The translations under genes were made by a program, and so were the position numbers. This document shows positions 25,129 to 33,336 of a stretch of 41,324 nucleotides of DNA, in pieces (position 1 is the stretch's first letter; every line of letters begins with the position of its first letter). The notes below the pieces were generated by a model that made no database searches, was not told the origin of the DNA, and saw only the letters and a program-made list of their open reading frames with translations. Origin of the DNA: Chloroflexota bacterium (lineage in GTDB: Bacteria; Chloroflexota; Anaerolineae; Promineifilales; Promineifilaceae); the NCBI GenBank assembly GCA_020629055.1, contig JAHDEB010000031.1, positions 1-41,324 of the forward strand. The letters are read 5' to 3'.

Positions 25129-25173
25129 AAAAAAAGGAGGTGCCGAAATAACGGGCGTTATTTCATGCACCTC
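25129..25173 (-). terminator. Rho-independent terminator for the minus-strand PhzF gene
   Basis: Stem GAGGTGC plus GAAATAACG, loop GG, then CGTTATTTC and GCACCTC (C / AT internal mismatch). On the minus strand it is followed by CC and eight T; on the plus strand it is followed by G7, so termination should act on the minus-strand transcript. It lies about 100 bases beyond the PhzF stop. Confidence 0.8.
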
Positions 25174-25273
25174 GGGGGGGAGCCTATGCAGGATCAGTTT
25201 ACCAAACAGGAATTTTGCCGCACATAAAATTGATAAGAATCTGCTGGAATTGATAAGAAATACTTAGGTTGAC

Positions 25274-26101
25274 CTATTTAAGTAAGCTGCCTTTTAAAAT
25301 CGTAACAGCTCGCCCAGCTATTTTTGTTCTATTTGTATCTAAAGTTACTTTTAGCGTACCGCCTCGCGCAGACACTTGATGGGCTTTTAATTCGGTTTTG
25401 CCCAACCTTTCTGCCCAAAAGGCTGATAAATAACAGTGTGCAGAGCCTGTGACGGGGTCTTCAGGTACACCTACATTCGGGGCGAATACGCGTGAAACAA
25501 AATCAGGGCTTCCTTCACTGTCTGGTGCTGCTTTGGCAGTAATAGTTAGCGCACGGCCGCCCAGAGATATTATTGCAGATTGATCGGGGGAGATTTCTTT
25601 GACTTGTTCATCAGATTCGACTTGGACGAGGTAGTCAAAATCTTCATCAAAGGTAGCTTTGTATACCGCGACAGGTTTAAACCCAATGGCGGCAGTGATT
25701 GATTCTATCGACTCAATTGGTTCAATCTTTGATGTGGGGAAGTCGAGTTCGATCCATCCGCCAGAATCTTTGCTGGCTTGCAGTTCACCAGATAATGACC
25801 CAAACCGTATCGTTTCGTTGGGTTTTGCATACCCTTCTGAGAACATAACATGAGCGGTGGCCAAAGTTGCATGGCCGCATAGCTCAACTTCTTTGTTAGG
25901 GGTAAACCATCGAAGCTGCCACACTCGCACAAAAGGGTCTTTGTTCGGTGCTAGAAAGGCTGTTTCAGATAAATTCATTTCGGCCGCAACCGACTTTAGC
26001 CAATCGTCTGGCTGCATCTTATCTAGAATAACGACCGCAGCGGGGTTGCCACGATAAGGTATATGGGTAAAGGCGTCAACCTGAAATATAGGGAAGGCCA
26101 T
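25274..26101 (-). CDS. PhzF-family isomerase/epimerase-like protein
   Basis: 275 aa. The PhzF family (diaminopimelate-epimerase fold, two similar halves) includes the phenazine isomerase, but most members are of unknown substrate. Seen here: N-terminus IFQVDAFTHIPYRGNPAAVV, candidate catalytic Glu46 in MNLSETAFL (Glu45 in PhzF), ELCGHATLATAHV, and C-terminal half motif DPVTGSAHCYL. Start: ATG 26101 has a strong GGAGG 5 bases upstream. The frame extends 26 codons further to 26179 (MSSLIAI...), but that part has no family similarity. No phenazine genes are nearby, so a phenazine role is not supported; a housekeeping or metabolite-repair role is more likely. It has its own terminator and lies 178 bases downstream of the CoA-transferase gene. 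Confidence 0.93.
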   Translation of the reverse strand: MAFPIFQVDAFTHIPYRGNPAAVVILDKMQPDDWLKSVAAEMNLSETAFLAPNKDPFVRVWQLRWFTPNKEVELCGHATLATAHVMFSEGYAKPNETIRFGSLSGELQASKDSGGWIELDFPTSKIEPIESIESITAAIGFKPVAVYKATFDEDFDYLVQVESDEQVKEISPDQSAIISLGGRALTITAKAAPDSEGSPDFVSRVFAPNVGVPEDPVTGSAHCYLSAFWAERLGKTELKAHQVSARGGTLKVTLDTNRTKIAGRAVTILKGSLLK

Positions 26102-26107
26102 TTTTCC
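26102..26107 (-). promoter_or_regulatory. Ribosome binding site deciding the PhzF start (region 26102-26111)
   Basis: On the minus strand GGAGG lies 5 bases before ATG 26101 (GGAGGAAAAATG). This favours the 275-aa form over the longer upstream start at 26179. Confidence 0.8.
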
Positions 26108-26278
26108 TCCGACGCAATCGGTCAGATTGGTAGGGACCAATTGCGTTTTTTTAGTGATGATAGCTATTAGGCTGCTCAAAGACCTTGTAGGGTTTTAAAC
26201 AACCTTCTTTTCTTGGTTTCAATGGCATAGGCGCCTGAAAGCCAGTTAGTACGAAGGACCTTCAGTGTCATCGATTAA

Positions 26279-27466
26279 CTAAATAACTTTTTCCTCTTTA
26301 AGTCGCTCGATTTCCAGCAAAGTGTACCCTAAGCTTTCCAGAATTTCATCTGAATGCTCGCTTAGGGCAGGGGGAGGTAGGTGAACCTCGGCTGGTGTTT
26401 TCGAGAGCTTTGGAACCGGCCCTAATATTTTTATTTCACCTGCGGTTTTATGCTCAACCGTCTGCACCATTTTTCTCGCTTTCACCTGAGGCATCTCTAA
26501 AACGGTATCGATTGTGTTTATCGGGCCTGCTGGAACATTGATTTTAAGGCAAGATTCGAGCCAATCTGAAGAACTGCGCGTAGTCATTAGTTGGCGGATA
26601 ATAGGTAGAAGCTCAGTTCGCCGTTCAACCCGTCCTTGATTGGTTTGAAAACGTTGATCTTCCCATAGGTCACGCCTACCTGCCATGTCCACAAACTTTC
26701 GAAATTGGTCATCACTTCCAATTGCCAACACAATGTGACCATCAGAAGTCTCAAATGTTTCATAGGGGACTAGGCTGGGGTGGGCATTTCCAAAGCGGCC
26801 AGGGGGCTGACCCGTTGCTAGATAATTTTGAGCTATATTGACCAGCCAGCCGATTTGTGAGTCGAGCAAGGACACATCGACATGTTGCCCTTGGCCAGAG
26901 CTGTGTCGGTGATTCAGTGCCGCGAGAACTGCAGTTGTTGCATACAAACCGGTCGTAACATCTACGACGGCAACACCAACTTTATGAGGCATGCCATCTT
27001 CAGGCCCTGTAATCGACATGATGCCACCCTGAGCCTGAATCATGGCATCGTACCCCGGTTTATCTTTGTCAGGGCCTGTCTGCCCGTAACCCGTTATGGA
27101 GACATAGATAAGTTTGGGATATTTTTCTTTTAAGCTTTCATAATCTAGCCCCATCTTTGCCATACCGCCAACTTTGAAATTTTCAATCAGCACATCGGCC
27201 GATTCTAGCAATTGGTGCAGAATTTTTAATCCTGCTTCACTTTTCAAATCTAAGGTCAAACTCTTTTTGTTGCGGTTGGCCGAAAAGAAATATGCCGCCT
27301 GGTCACCAACCCACGGCGGCCCCCATTTTCGTGTGCCGTCCCCGGAAATCGGTTGCTCTATTTTTATGACCTCTGCTCCATAATCACCTAGGAGCATGCC
27401 GATATACGGGCCAGCCAAAATTCGAGATAAGTCAAGAACGCGGATACCTTCCAATGCTTTTTTCAT
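26279..27466 (-). CDS. Class III CoA-transferase (CaiB/BaiF/Frc family)
   Basis: 395 aa. Transfers CoA between carboxylic acids via an aspartyl-CoA anhydride intermediate. The sequence opens with GIRVLDLSRILAGPYIGMLLGDYGAEVIKIE, the family hallmark, followed by FFSANRNKKSLTLDL, ADVLIENFKVGGMAKMGLDY, and GYDAMIQAQGG carrying candidate nucleophile Asp140 (equivalent to Asp169 of formyl-CoA transferase). It closes with a C-terminal small domain and LSEHSDEIL-SLGY, also typical. Closest in feel to the succinyl-CoA:dicarboxylate (SUGCT-like) branch, but the substrate pair cannot be assigned. The gene starts 5 bases after the SUKH-like gene and is probably co-transcribed with it and the PLP enzyme. 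Confidence 0.93.
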   Translation of the reverse strand: MKKALEGIRVLDLSRILAGPYIGMLLGDYGAEVIKIEQPISGDGTRKWGPPWVGDQAAYFFSANRNKKSLTLDLKSEAGLKILHQLLESADVLIENFKVGGMAKMGLDYESLKEKYPKLIYVSITGYGQTGPDKDKPGYDAMIQAQGGIMSITGPEDGMPHKVGVAVVDVTTGLYATTAVLAALNHRHSSGQGQHVDVSLLDSQIGWLVNIAQNYLATGQPPGRFGNAHPSLVPYETFETSDGHIVLAIGSDDQFRKFVDMAGRRDLWEDQRFQTNQGRVERRTELLPIIRQLMTTRSSSDWLESCLKINVPAGPINTIDTVLEMPQVKARKMVQTVEHKTAGEIKILGPVPKLSKTPAEVHLPPPALSEHSDEILESLGYTLLEIERLKEEKVI

Positions 27467-27471
27467 ATGCT

Positions 27472-28089
27472 TTACTTCTGCTTTGATTTTTGAACGCTTA
27501 CGGTGAACTCTTCCCCGTCTTTTGTCCCTTTTAGTTTTTCGTAGATGTGGATTAGCAATTTGCGTTTTTCAAGCGACGATGTTTTGGTCAGCTCAACCCC
27601 ATCTCTAGCTTGCTTGGTAAAAAAGAAGGGGTATTCAGAAAGTAGCTCGCCTGGCTCCAAATGGTTTCCATCTTTCATGAATTGCAATAAGGGGGCAAGT
27701 CCGACCGCATCTAATGGATTTGATGTAACGGCGGTTAAGAAAGCGCCTAAGCCCACGTTTAACTCATCGATGTCTCCCGTTTGGCCATCTAAAAAAATGA
27801 CCAAATCATTTCGCAAGAAGAATTGAAATCCAAGACAATCTTCAGCAAATGGCACATCGCTTTCATTGATCGTGTCGTAATGTTTCCAAGATGCTTGGTC
27901 TCCCTGCCAATGTTCCCGAATCGAATGCCATTTTGGTTTATTTATCGCCCCGTACAGGTGGAAACCGCCTTGATAAAGGATGAAGCCATTAATCTGATTG
28001 AGTAGACCGGCTAAAGTTTTAGGCAACTGCTTGATGATGCCGGCATCATCAATTGCGCCACCTTGCCAAGTGACTTGTTCAAGTCGCAT
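27472..28089 (-). CDS. SMI1/KNR4 (SUKH)-like protein
   Basis: 205 aa, no signal peptide or membrane segment. The middle part resembles SUKH-superfamily proteins: LPKTLAGLLNQINGFILYQGGFHLYGA near the N-terminus, then DVPFAEDCLGFQFFLRNDLVIFLDGQTGDIDEL. The C-terminus is Lys/Glu-rich. SUKH proteins are often immunity proteins against polymorphic toxins, but many are stand-alone with unknown partners. No toxin gene is seen nearby, and it sits between two metabolic genes (9 bases after the PLP enzyme, 5 bases before the CoA-transferase). The family call is by pattern only; function is not assigned. Confidence 0.6.
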   Translation of the reverse strand: MRLEQVTWQGGAIDDAGIIKQLPKTLAGLLNQINGFILYQGGFHLYGAINKPKWHSIREHWQGDQASWKHYDTINESDVPFAEDCLGFQFFLRNDLVIFLDGQTGDIDELNVGLGAFLTAVTSNPLDAVGLAPLLQFMKDGNHLEPGELLSEYPFFFTKQARDGVELTKTSSLEKRKLLIHIYEKLKGTKDGEEFTVSVQKSKQK

Positions 28090-28098
28090 ACTAGCCTA

Positions 28099-29073
28099 TT
28101 ATCCTTCATCAGGTTCTGTCAAAACCTGTGCCAGGGTTTCCATGCTGATGTTGCCACCACAGATGAGGACAACGGCGCTTTTTCCTTTGAGTTGAGCCTG
28201 TCTTTTTAACAGTGCGGCTATCGCAACCCCTGCAGCCCCTTCGATCATATGATGATGGACCGACATGAAGTGAATCATCGCTTCTTCTATTTCTTCTTCG
28301 CTGACGGTAACAAATTCATCGACATATTGTTGAACAAATTCAAATGTGATCGAACCGGGCTCAATGCCCCCAGCGGTGCCATCGCTTAGAGTTGGGAAAG
28401 ACGGGAGGTCGAGAATTTTACCTGCGGCAATCGAGTCAGCCATTACTTTTGAATTCTCTGGCTGACAACCGATAATTTTTACATCAGGCCAAACCGACTT
28501 TAAGTAGCACCCAACCCCAGATATAAGACCGCCGCCGCCGACGGCGATGTAAACTTCATCTACGCTTTCACCAGATAATTGGCGCGCAATTTCTACGCCG
28601 CATGTGCCTTGCCCCGCGGCTACCAGCAAGTCGTTATAGGGAGAGATGAACGTTAAGTTATTTTCAGCAGCATGTTGACGTGCCGTTGCCTCTGCAATCA
28701 CTCCGTCATCACCAGCGAAACGAACCTCAACACCATATTGCTGCATATTCTCAATTTTGGCTTCTGATGTTTGTTCGGGCACATAAACAATCCCCGGTGT
28801 ATCGAACAGGGTTAAAGACTTTGCAACAGCGGCCCCATGGTTCCCACTCGATGCGGTGACTACGCCTCGTTTATTTTCGGCCGGAGTCAATGCGCGAACT
28901 CGATTCATTGCCCCTCGGATTTTAAATGAACCGGTATGCTGCTGATTATCAAGTTTAAAGAGAACGTGCCCTTCTATAAGCTCGCTAAAATGTGGGGAGA
29001 ATTCAAGAAATGTTTCTCGAATGAAGGGTCGAATACGATTTTCGGCTTTGAGGATTTCGTTTAGGAGTGTCAT
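28099..29073 (-). CDS. Threonine dehydratase / serine racemase-like PLP enzyme
   Basis: 324 aa, fold type II PLP enzyme. Candidate Schiff-base lysine is Lys51 in HTGSFKIRGAMNRV. SSGNHGAAVA matches the substrate-carboxylate loop and AVGGGGLISGV the phosphate-binding glycine loop. Length and C-terminal pattern (VLICGGNISMETL) fit the catabolic threonine dehydratase/serine racemase group without an ACT regulatory domain, so feedback control by isoleucine is unlikely. Likely reaction: threonine to 2-oxobutyrate or serine to pyruvate plus ammonia. First gene of the three-gene set with the SUKH-like protein and CoA-transferase; 2-oxobutyrate could feed acyl-CoA metabolism, but that link is speculative. 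Confidence 0.92.
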   Translation of the reverse strand: MTLLNEILKAENRIRPFIRETFLEFSPHFSELIEGHVLFKLDNQQHTGSFKIRGAMNRVRALTPAENKRGVVTASSGNHGAAVAKSLTLFDTPGIVYVPEQTSEAKIENMQQYGVEVRFAGDDGVIAEATARQHAAENNLTFISPYNDLLVAAGQGTCGVEIARQLSGESVDEVYIAVGGGGLISGVGCYLKSVWPDVKIIGCQPENSKVMADSIAAGKILDLPSFPTLSDGTAGGIEPGSITFEFVQQYVDEFVTVSEEEIEEAMIHFMSVHHHMIEGAAGVAIAALLKRQAQLKGKSAVVLICGGNISMETLAQVLTEPDEG

Positions 29074-29160
29074 TGACCAGATTATAGTGGTTTATCGATG
29101 ACTTTGCTTACTCCCTCATTCAATTTTTGCGCAAGAAGCTAACCTGTAAACATTAAATAT

Positions 29161-32100
29161 TTAGAGCAGTGCCTCTAACGCAACCGCACCAGCTTTATCT
29201 ATGTTCATTCCTTTTCCTACAGTCCTGAGATGATCAGCATCATCTCCTGCTACTGTGTATGACGGTTGTAGTTTTTGATCTAGCTTCGTTTTCATCGCAT
29301 CGGGTAAAGGAGATTCAATCTCTTCACGAATTCGTTCGGCTGCACCAACTAAGTTTAATGCGATTAATGAGCTTTCTTTTTGAGAAAGGAACATAGCTAT
29401 ATCTTCAAAAAGGAATGCAAGCGCCCATTGGTCGTTAATTTCCAAATTAATTTTAAGGCCCTCTGCATAGAGTCGACTTGCCTGGTCATATTTTTGTAAA
29501 GCTGATTGAACGTTTGCCAGATTATTTGATGTGTTTGCAACGCGCCATTTGTCACCACTCTCTCTGAATATAGTAATTGCTTCTTCTAAAAATGGTGCCG
29601 CTTGACTGTATTCTTTTAGTTCATTTAAAACGTAACCCAAATTATTAAGCACCATGGCGACACCCATTTTGCCACCATCCAACCGTTTGTGCTCTAATGC
29701 CTGTTGAAGATACTCACGTGCTCTGGGCAGACTTCCTTGATATTCTGCTACCACGGCCATATTAATGAGGACGCCACCAATTTCCGCATCATCTCCGATT
29801 GACCGGCCGATTTCGAGACTTTGATCGTATAAAGAAATCGCTTCATCAAAGTTGCCCTGCATGGCGCTTATCGTACCTAAAGAATTAAAAGCTTTGGCTA
29901 AACCAGGAGGGTCGTTGATTTCATCTGATTTCTTGCGAGCATGATTGAGCAATTCTGCAGCCTCAGGCAATTGACCCTGCTTCCGCCGTAGCGTGCCAAG
30001 TAAAATTTGGCTTTTGGCCTGCAGTAAGTCTAATCCTTTATCCTCAGCTAAAGTTAATGCTTCTTGGAAGTAACTCTCCGCCTCGTTTCTCGATCCAATC
30101 AATTCATGGACTTCGCCTAGACTGACCAAAACGCTTCCCCTTTCTTCCCCATCGATTAATGGGAGGAGCTGGGTGTAATAATTGATTGCTGCACCATTTG
30201 CATAGGTTTTAGAAGCGGCATCACCTGCCAGCTTCCAGTAAATCTTTTTCTTGTCTTCATCCCCGCTCAAGCCAAAGTGAAAGGCAAGTAGGTCGAGGTT
30301 TTGCTCGATTTCATTTGGAAATTTAAATTCGACATAGCTCCCGATCTGTCCATGGAGAATTGACCTGGTTTTATAAGGCAAGCTTTCATAAGCAACCTCT
30401 TGCGTCATGATGTGTTTAAAGAGGTAGGTTAATTCTGGCTCCGGTTTTTCAACAGGCGTCAATTCTAATTCGCTTAGTCGATCAAGGTCATCTTTAACCA
30501 TCGATGTTACTTCTTGGGCTGGGTAAATGCCCCAAACCATCGCTGCTGTAAAGAGGCGTCCGATGACACTCGCCACCCGAATGGCGATTTTTTGGCTTTC
30601 AGTAAGATTGTCAATTCGGCTTAGCACAAGGCTGTAGATTGTGTCCGGCAAATCAAGGGCAAGCAAGGCGTTTTCATTGGCCGGATCAATTTCATGATCT
30701 TGGATCAAGTTGATAATTTCATCGAGATAAAATGGATTTCCAGATGCCTTTTGCACAATGAGATTAATAAATCGGCCGGGAATTTCTTTCCCTTGGAAAA
30801 ATTGATCTATCTTAAGCTGAATCAGCTGCTCGGCCTCTTGCTTAGAAAAGTTACTTAAATTAATTTGAGTAAAATAGGGGAGTTCATAAACTTGCGCCAT
30901 CTGAATGCGATGTGTATCCGGGGGGCGGTAAACCAAGAGCAATAGGATCGGTGTGTTTTCAATCGCTTTGCCGATCTCTTCAATGAGCTCTTTGGATAGG
31001 TCATCGAGCCAATGACAATCTTCTAGAACCAAAAAAATCGGTCCGCCAAGCGCCTTATGACGTAAAACATCGATCAGTAACCCTTGTAAGCTGCTATTCT
31101 TTGTTTTTGCGTCTAGTGATGCGGTTAGCTCATTGTCTGGAATAGGAAGATTAAGGGCCGCACCCAGAAGAGGGATTCGGGGAATCAATGAGGTGTTAAT
31201 AAGAGTAAGCTGTTCAGTAAGCTGATCTACTACACCATCTACCGTTTGTTCTTCTTGCAGGCCAAAAAAATTGCGCCAAATATTTTCCCAGACTAAATAG
31301 CTATTATTTGTCCCAAAAGATTGGCACTCGCCACCGTACCCTTCTAATCCTTTCTCTAATGCGATGTGGATCGCTTCGGCCGTTAAGCGCGATTTGCCCA
31401 TACCTGCTTCAGCAGTTATTCCGACAATTTGACCTTTACCCTCAAGGACAAGGTCGATCCTTTCAGAAATTTGTGCCAATTCTTCTGCACGCCCAACCAT
31501 AGGCAAGCTATATTCGGGTTCATGTAGTCGAATTGATTCACGCTGTTTTGAACCAACCAGGCGAAAGGCATCGATCATGATCGATTTCCCCTTAACCTGC
31601 ATTCTTGGGAGCTGTTCCCACTTAAACAGACGGCTAATTTTCTGATGGGCGTTGCTGCTGATGTATATTTGCCCACCAGGTGCTTTGCTCATTAAGCGGG
31701 CAGACAGATTAACATGGTCTCCAAGTACACCATATGTTCGACGTTGTGAGCTGCCATATGCTCCAGTTCGCATTCTTCCATAAGAAATTCCGATTTGAAC
31801 CGGGTCAATATAATCAAATTGGCCCGTTTCTTTTTGGATGGCTAGAGCCGCCATTGCTGCACGCTCAACATCATTCTCATGAGCATTTGGGGCACCAAAT
31901 GCAGCATACATGTAACTCCCCTTATCGCCGATGGTCAACTGCAACAAACTACCGTCCAACCGCATCATGATGCGTTCAATTTGTTGGACAAATATGCTTA
32001 ATTTATCGGGAGCTTCATCATCGTTTTCATAATCAATACCGGTAAATCTCATAAAGAGCGTCGCAGCCGGCCGGAGTTCGGTTAAAAATCCACCTAAGTT

Positions 32101-32838
32101 TGAGCTGATTCGCCTGCCAACCGCAGGTAAAAGCCAGCGGCTAAGCGTTTCTTGGGTAAATTGGATATCCTCTAATGTTTCCCAAGGCTGCTCCTGAACA
32201 TCTAAGCTCAGGGCCTGGACAATGGCAAAATCTCCCCCTGTTTGATCATTTTTACGCCATTCAGATATCTCAAGATGTTGTTCTAGAGCCGCAAAGGTTT
32301 TCTTGTCTATAACAACATCCCCACGTTCTGCTACCCCTTCCCCAGCTGCCATCTCTTCTACTGTCTGACCGGTCATAGCATCAAACAGTTTGTATTCTGG
32401 AAGCCCGACAATAAACCGCTTTACGGAGCCAATGGCGACCGCTACTTTTAGACCCAGATTGACGATTCGTCCGTGATGGGTTTTGATCTCGGCAAACTGT
32501 TGCATCGCCTCCTGCATCTCAAGAGCACAACGTACGGCTCGCCGGCCGTCTAAATCCTGATCAAACCAACATGTAATAGCGTCCCCACTAAAACTAATGA
32601 CACTGCCCCCATATCGATGAAGCACGCCAATCAAGCCATCATAGACGCGATTGAGGTGAATTGTAAGCTCTTCACCTCCACGCTTTGGCCCAAGCTCGAT
32701 AGCAAAAGCTTCAGTCAGCGGCGTAAAGCCAGAAATATCGCTAAATAACGTAGCTCCGGTTTGCTTTTCTGGAAGAGAACTATTGGTCGCGAATGCATGT
32801 CGCCAATCCATTGGAATATAGGCATTTCCTAATTCCAT
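29161..32838 (-). CDS. Soluble-adenylyl-cyclase-like protein: two class III cyclase domains, NTPase, TPR
   Basis: About 1225 aa, cytoplasmic. Domain C1 (about 25-205) has the metal-binding pair in LFSDISGFTPLTEAF and ISFSGDAITCW but lacks the VN-x-AAR segment (reads TVEEMAAGE). Domain C2 (about 245-430) lacks the first metal Asp (LFMRFTGID) but keeps YGVLGDHVNLSARLM with the Asn/Arg transition-state residues. The two domains therefore complement each other into one active site, as in mammalian sAC (ADCY10). An NTPase follows: MVGRAEEL, Walker A AEAGMGKSR, Walker B IFLVLEDCHWLDD. The C-terminus is a TPR array (about 855-1170) with repeats such as AFNSLGTISAMQGNFDEAISLYDQSLEI. Start ATG 32838 has GGAGG 6 bases upstream, preferred to an in-frame TTG at 32850. 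cAMP production is likely but unproven. Confidence 0.9.
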   Translation of the reverse strand: MELGNAYIPMDWRHAFATNSSLPEKQTGATLFSDISGFTPLTEAFAIELGPKRGGEELTIHLNRVYDGLIGVLHRYGGSVISFSGDAITCWFDQDLDGRRAVRCALEMQEAMQQFAEIKTHHGRIVNLGLKVAVAIGSVKRFIVGLPEYKLFDAMTGQTVEEMAAGEGVAERGDVVIDKKTFAALEQHLEISEWRKNDQTGGDFAIVQALSLDVQEQPWETLEDIQFTQETLSRWLLPAVGRRISSNLGGFLTELRPAATLFMRFTGIDYENDDEAPDKLSIFVQQIERIMMRLDGSLLQLTIGDKGSYMYAAFGAPNAHENDVERAAMAALAIQKETGQFDYIDPVQIGISYGRMRTGAYGSSQRRTYGVLGDHVNLSARLMSKAPGGQIYISSNAHQKISRLFKWEQLPRMQVKGKSIMIDAFRLVGSKQRESIRLHEPEYSLPMVGRAEELAQISERIDLVLEGKGQIVGITAEAGMGKSRLTAEAIHIALEKGLEGYGGECQSFGTNNSYLVWENIWRNFFGLQEEQTVDGVVDQLTEQLTLINTSLIPRIPLLGAALNLPIPDNELTASLDAKTKNSSLQGLLIDVLRHKALGGPIFLVLEDCHWLDDLSKELIEEIGKAIENTPILLLLVYRPPDTHRIQMAQVYELPYFTQINLSNFSKQEAEQLIQLKIDQFFQGKEIPGRFINLIVQKASGNPFYLDEIINLIQDHEIDPANENALLALDLPDTIYSLVLSRIDNLTESQKIAIRVASVIGRLFTAAMVWGIYPAQEVTSMVKDDLDRLSELELTPVEKPEPELTYLFKHIMTQEVAYESLPYKTRSILHGQIGSYVEFKFPNEIEQNLDLLAFHFGLSGDEDKKKIYWKLAGDAASKTYANGAAINYYTQLLPLIDGEERGSVLVSLGEVHELIGSRNEAESYFQEALTLAEDKGLDLLQAKSQILLGTLRRKQGQLPEAAELLNHARKKSDEINDPPGLAKAFNSLGTISAMQGNFDEAISLYDQSLEIGRSIGDDAEIGGVLINMAVVAEYQGSLPRAREYLQQALEHKRLDGGKMGVAMVLNNLGYVLNELKEYSQAAPFLEEAITIFRESGDKWRVANTSNNLANVQSALQKYDQASRLYAEGLKINLEINDQWALAFLFEDIAMFLSQKESSLIALNLVGAAERIREEIESPLPDAMKTKLDQKLQPSYTVAGDDADHLRTVGKGMNIDKAGAVALEALL

Positions 32839-32849
32839 TTTAACCTCCA
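32839..32849 (-). promoter_or_regulatory. Ribosome binding site deciding the sAC-like start
   Basis: GGAGGTTAAA immediately precedes ATG 32838 on the minus strand. An upstream in-frame TTG at 32850 would place this Shine-Dalgarno inside the coding sequence, so it is rejected. Confidence 0.8.
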
Positions 32850-32850
32850 A

Positions 32851-33336
32851 AGAAAATATATATCGCTGTGTATAGTTTGAATTTGGTTATCCATTAATTA
32901 TTCAACATCTATCGACTAGACAGAATGATAGGTAGGTCTCGTTTTTGAGCCGATCGACCCTGCTGGGTTAAAAATTTCAACAAGCAGGGTCGATTTTGCT
33001 TGCCGCCGACCGTGTTCACCATTCTCAAGCAACCTTCATACAAAAGAAGTTTGATGCAGTACTAGGAACACCTAAAAAACCTCAATTCTGTTTGGGCATT
33101 TTAATTCCTCATTTGCAGCGGATGGCACTGATTTTTGCTGATTTTGAATCGTATTTCCGTGTAAATCCATTGCAATTAATGCTTATGTAAAACTTAGGTT
33201 AAATAAATAAATGGAGAGATGCATGACGAACAATGATTTTTATTTTATCCCCCTTTGTTTTAATGTAAAAATGGAAGTTGGTTCGGCTAACCGAACCAAC
33301 TTCCATTTAATTGTCTGTTAGGCTTTGAAACGCACC
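32851..33336. other. 486-bp intergenic region with an orphan hairpin; no gene seen
   Basis: No convincing coding sequence; a 64-codon plus-strand frame at 32996-33190 has no ribosome binding site or family resemblance. It should contain the promoter of the sAC-like gene near 32860-32950 (minus). A 12-bp perfect inverted repeat ATCGACCCTGCT (32953-32964) / AGCAGGGTCGAT (32983-32994), followed by TTTTG, faces the plus strand although no plus-strand gene ends here. The right end holds the terminator of the giant gene. Confidence 0.55.
33262..33308 (-). terminator. Rho-independent terminator of the giant repeat-protein gene
   Basis: An 18-bp perfect stem (33269-33286 with 33291-33308) and 4-nt loop; read on the minus strand it is followed by five T. 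It starts about 28 bases after the stop codon of the giant gene. This is the strongest hairpin in the window. Confidence 0.92.

Noticed and set aside
25274-26101. Phenazine biosynthesis locus
   Set aside because: Only a PhzF-family gene is present; none of the other phz genes is nearby, and the family is broad and mostly uncharacterised.
32996-33190. 64-aa plus-strand frame between the cyclase and giant genes
   Set aside because: No ribosome binding site, no recognisable domain, and it begins inside the tail of a terminator-like hairpin.
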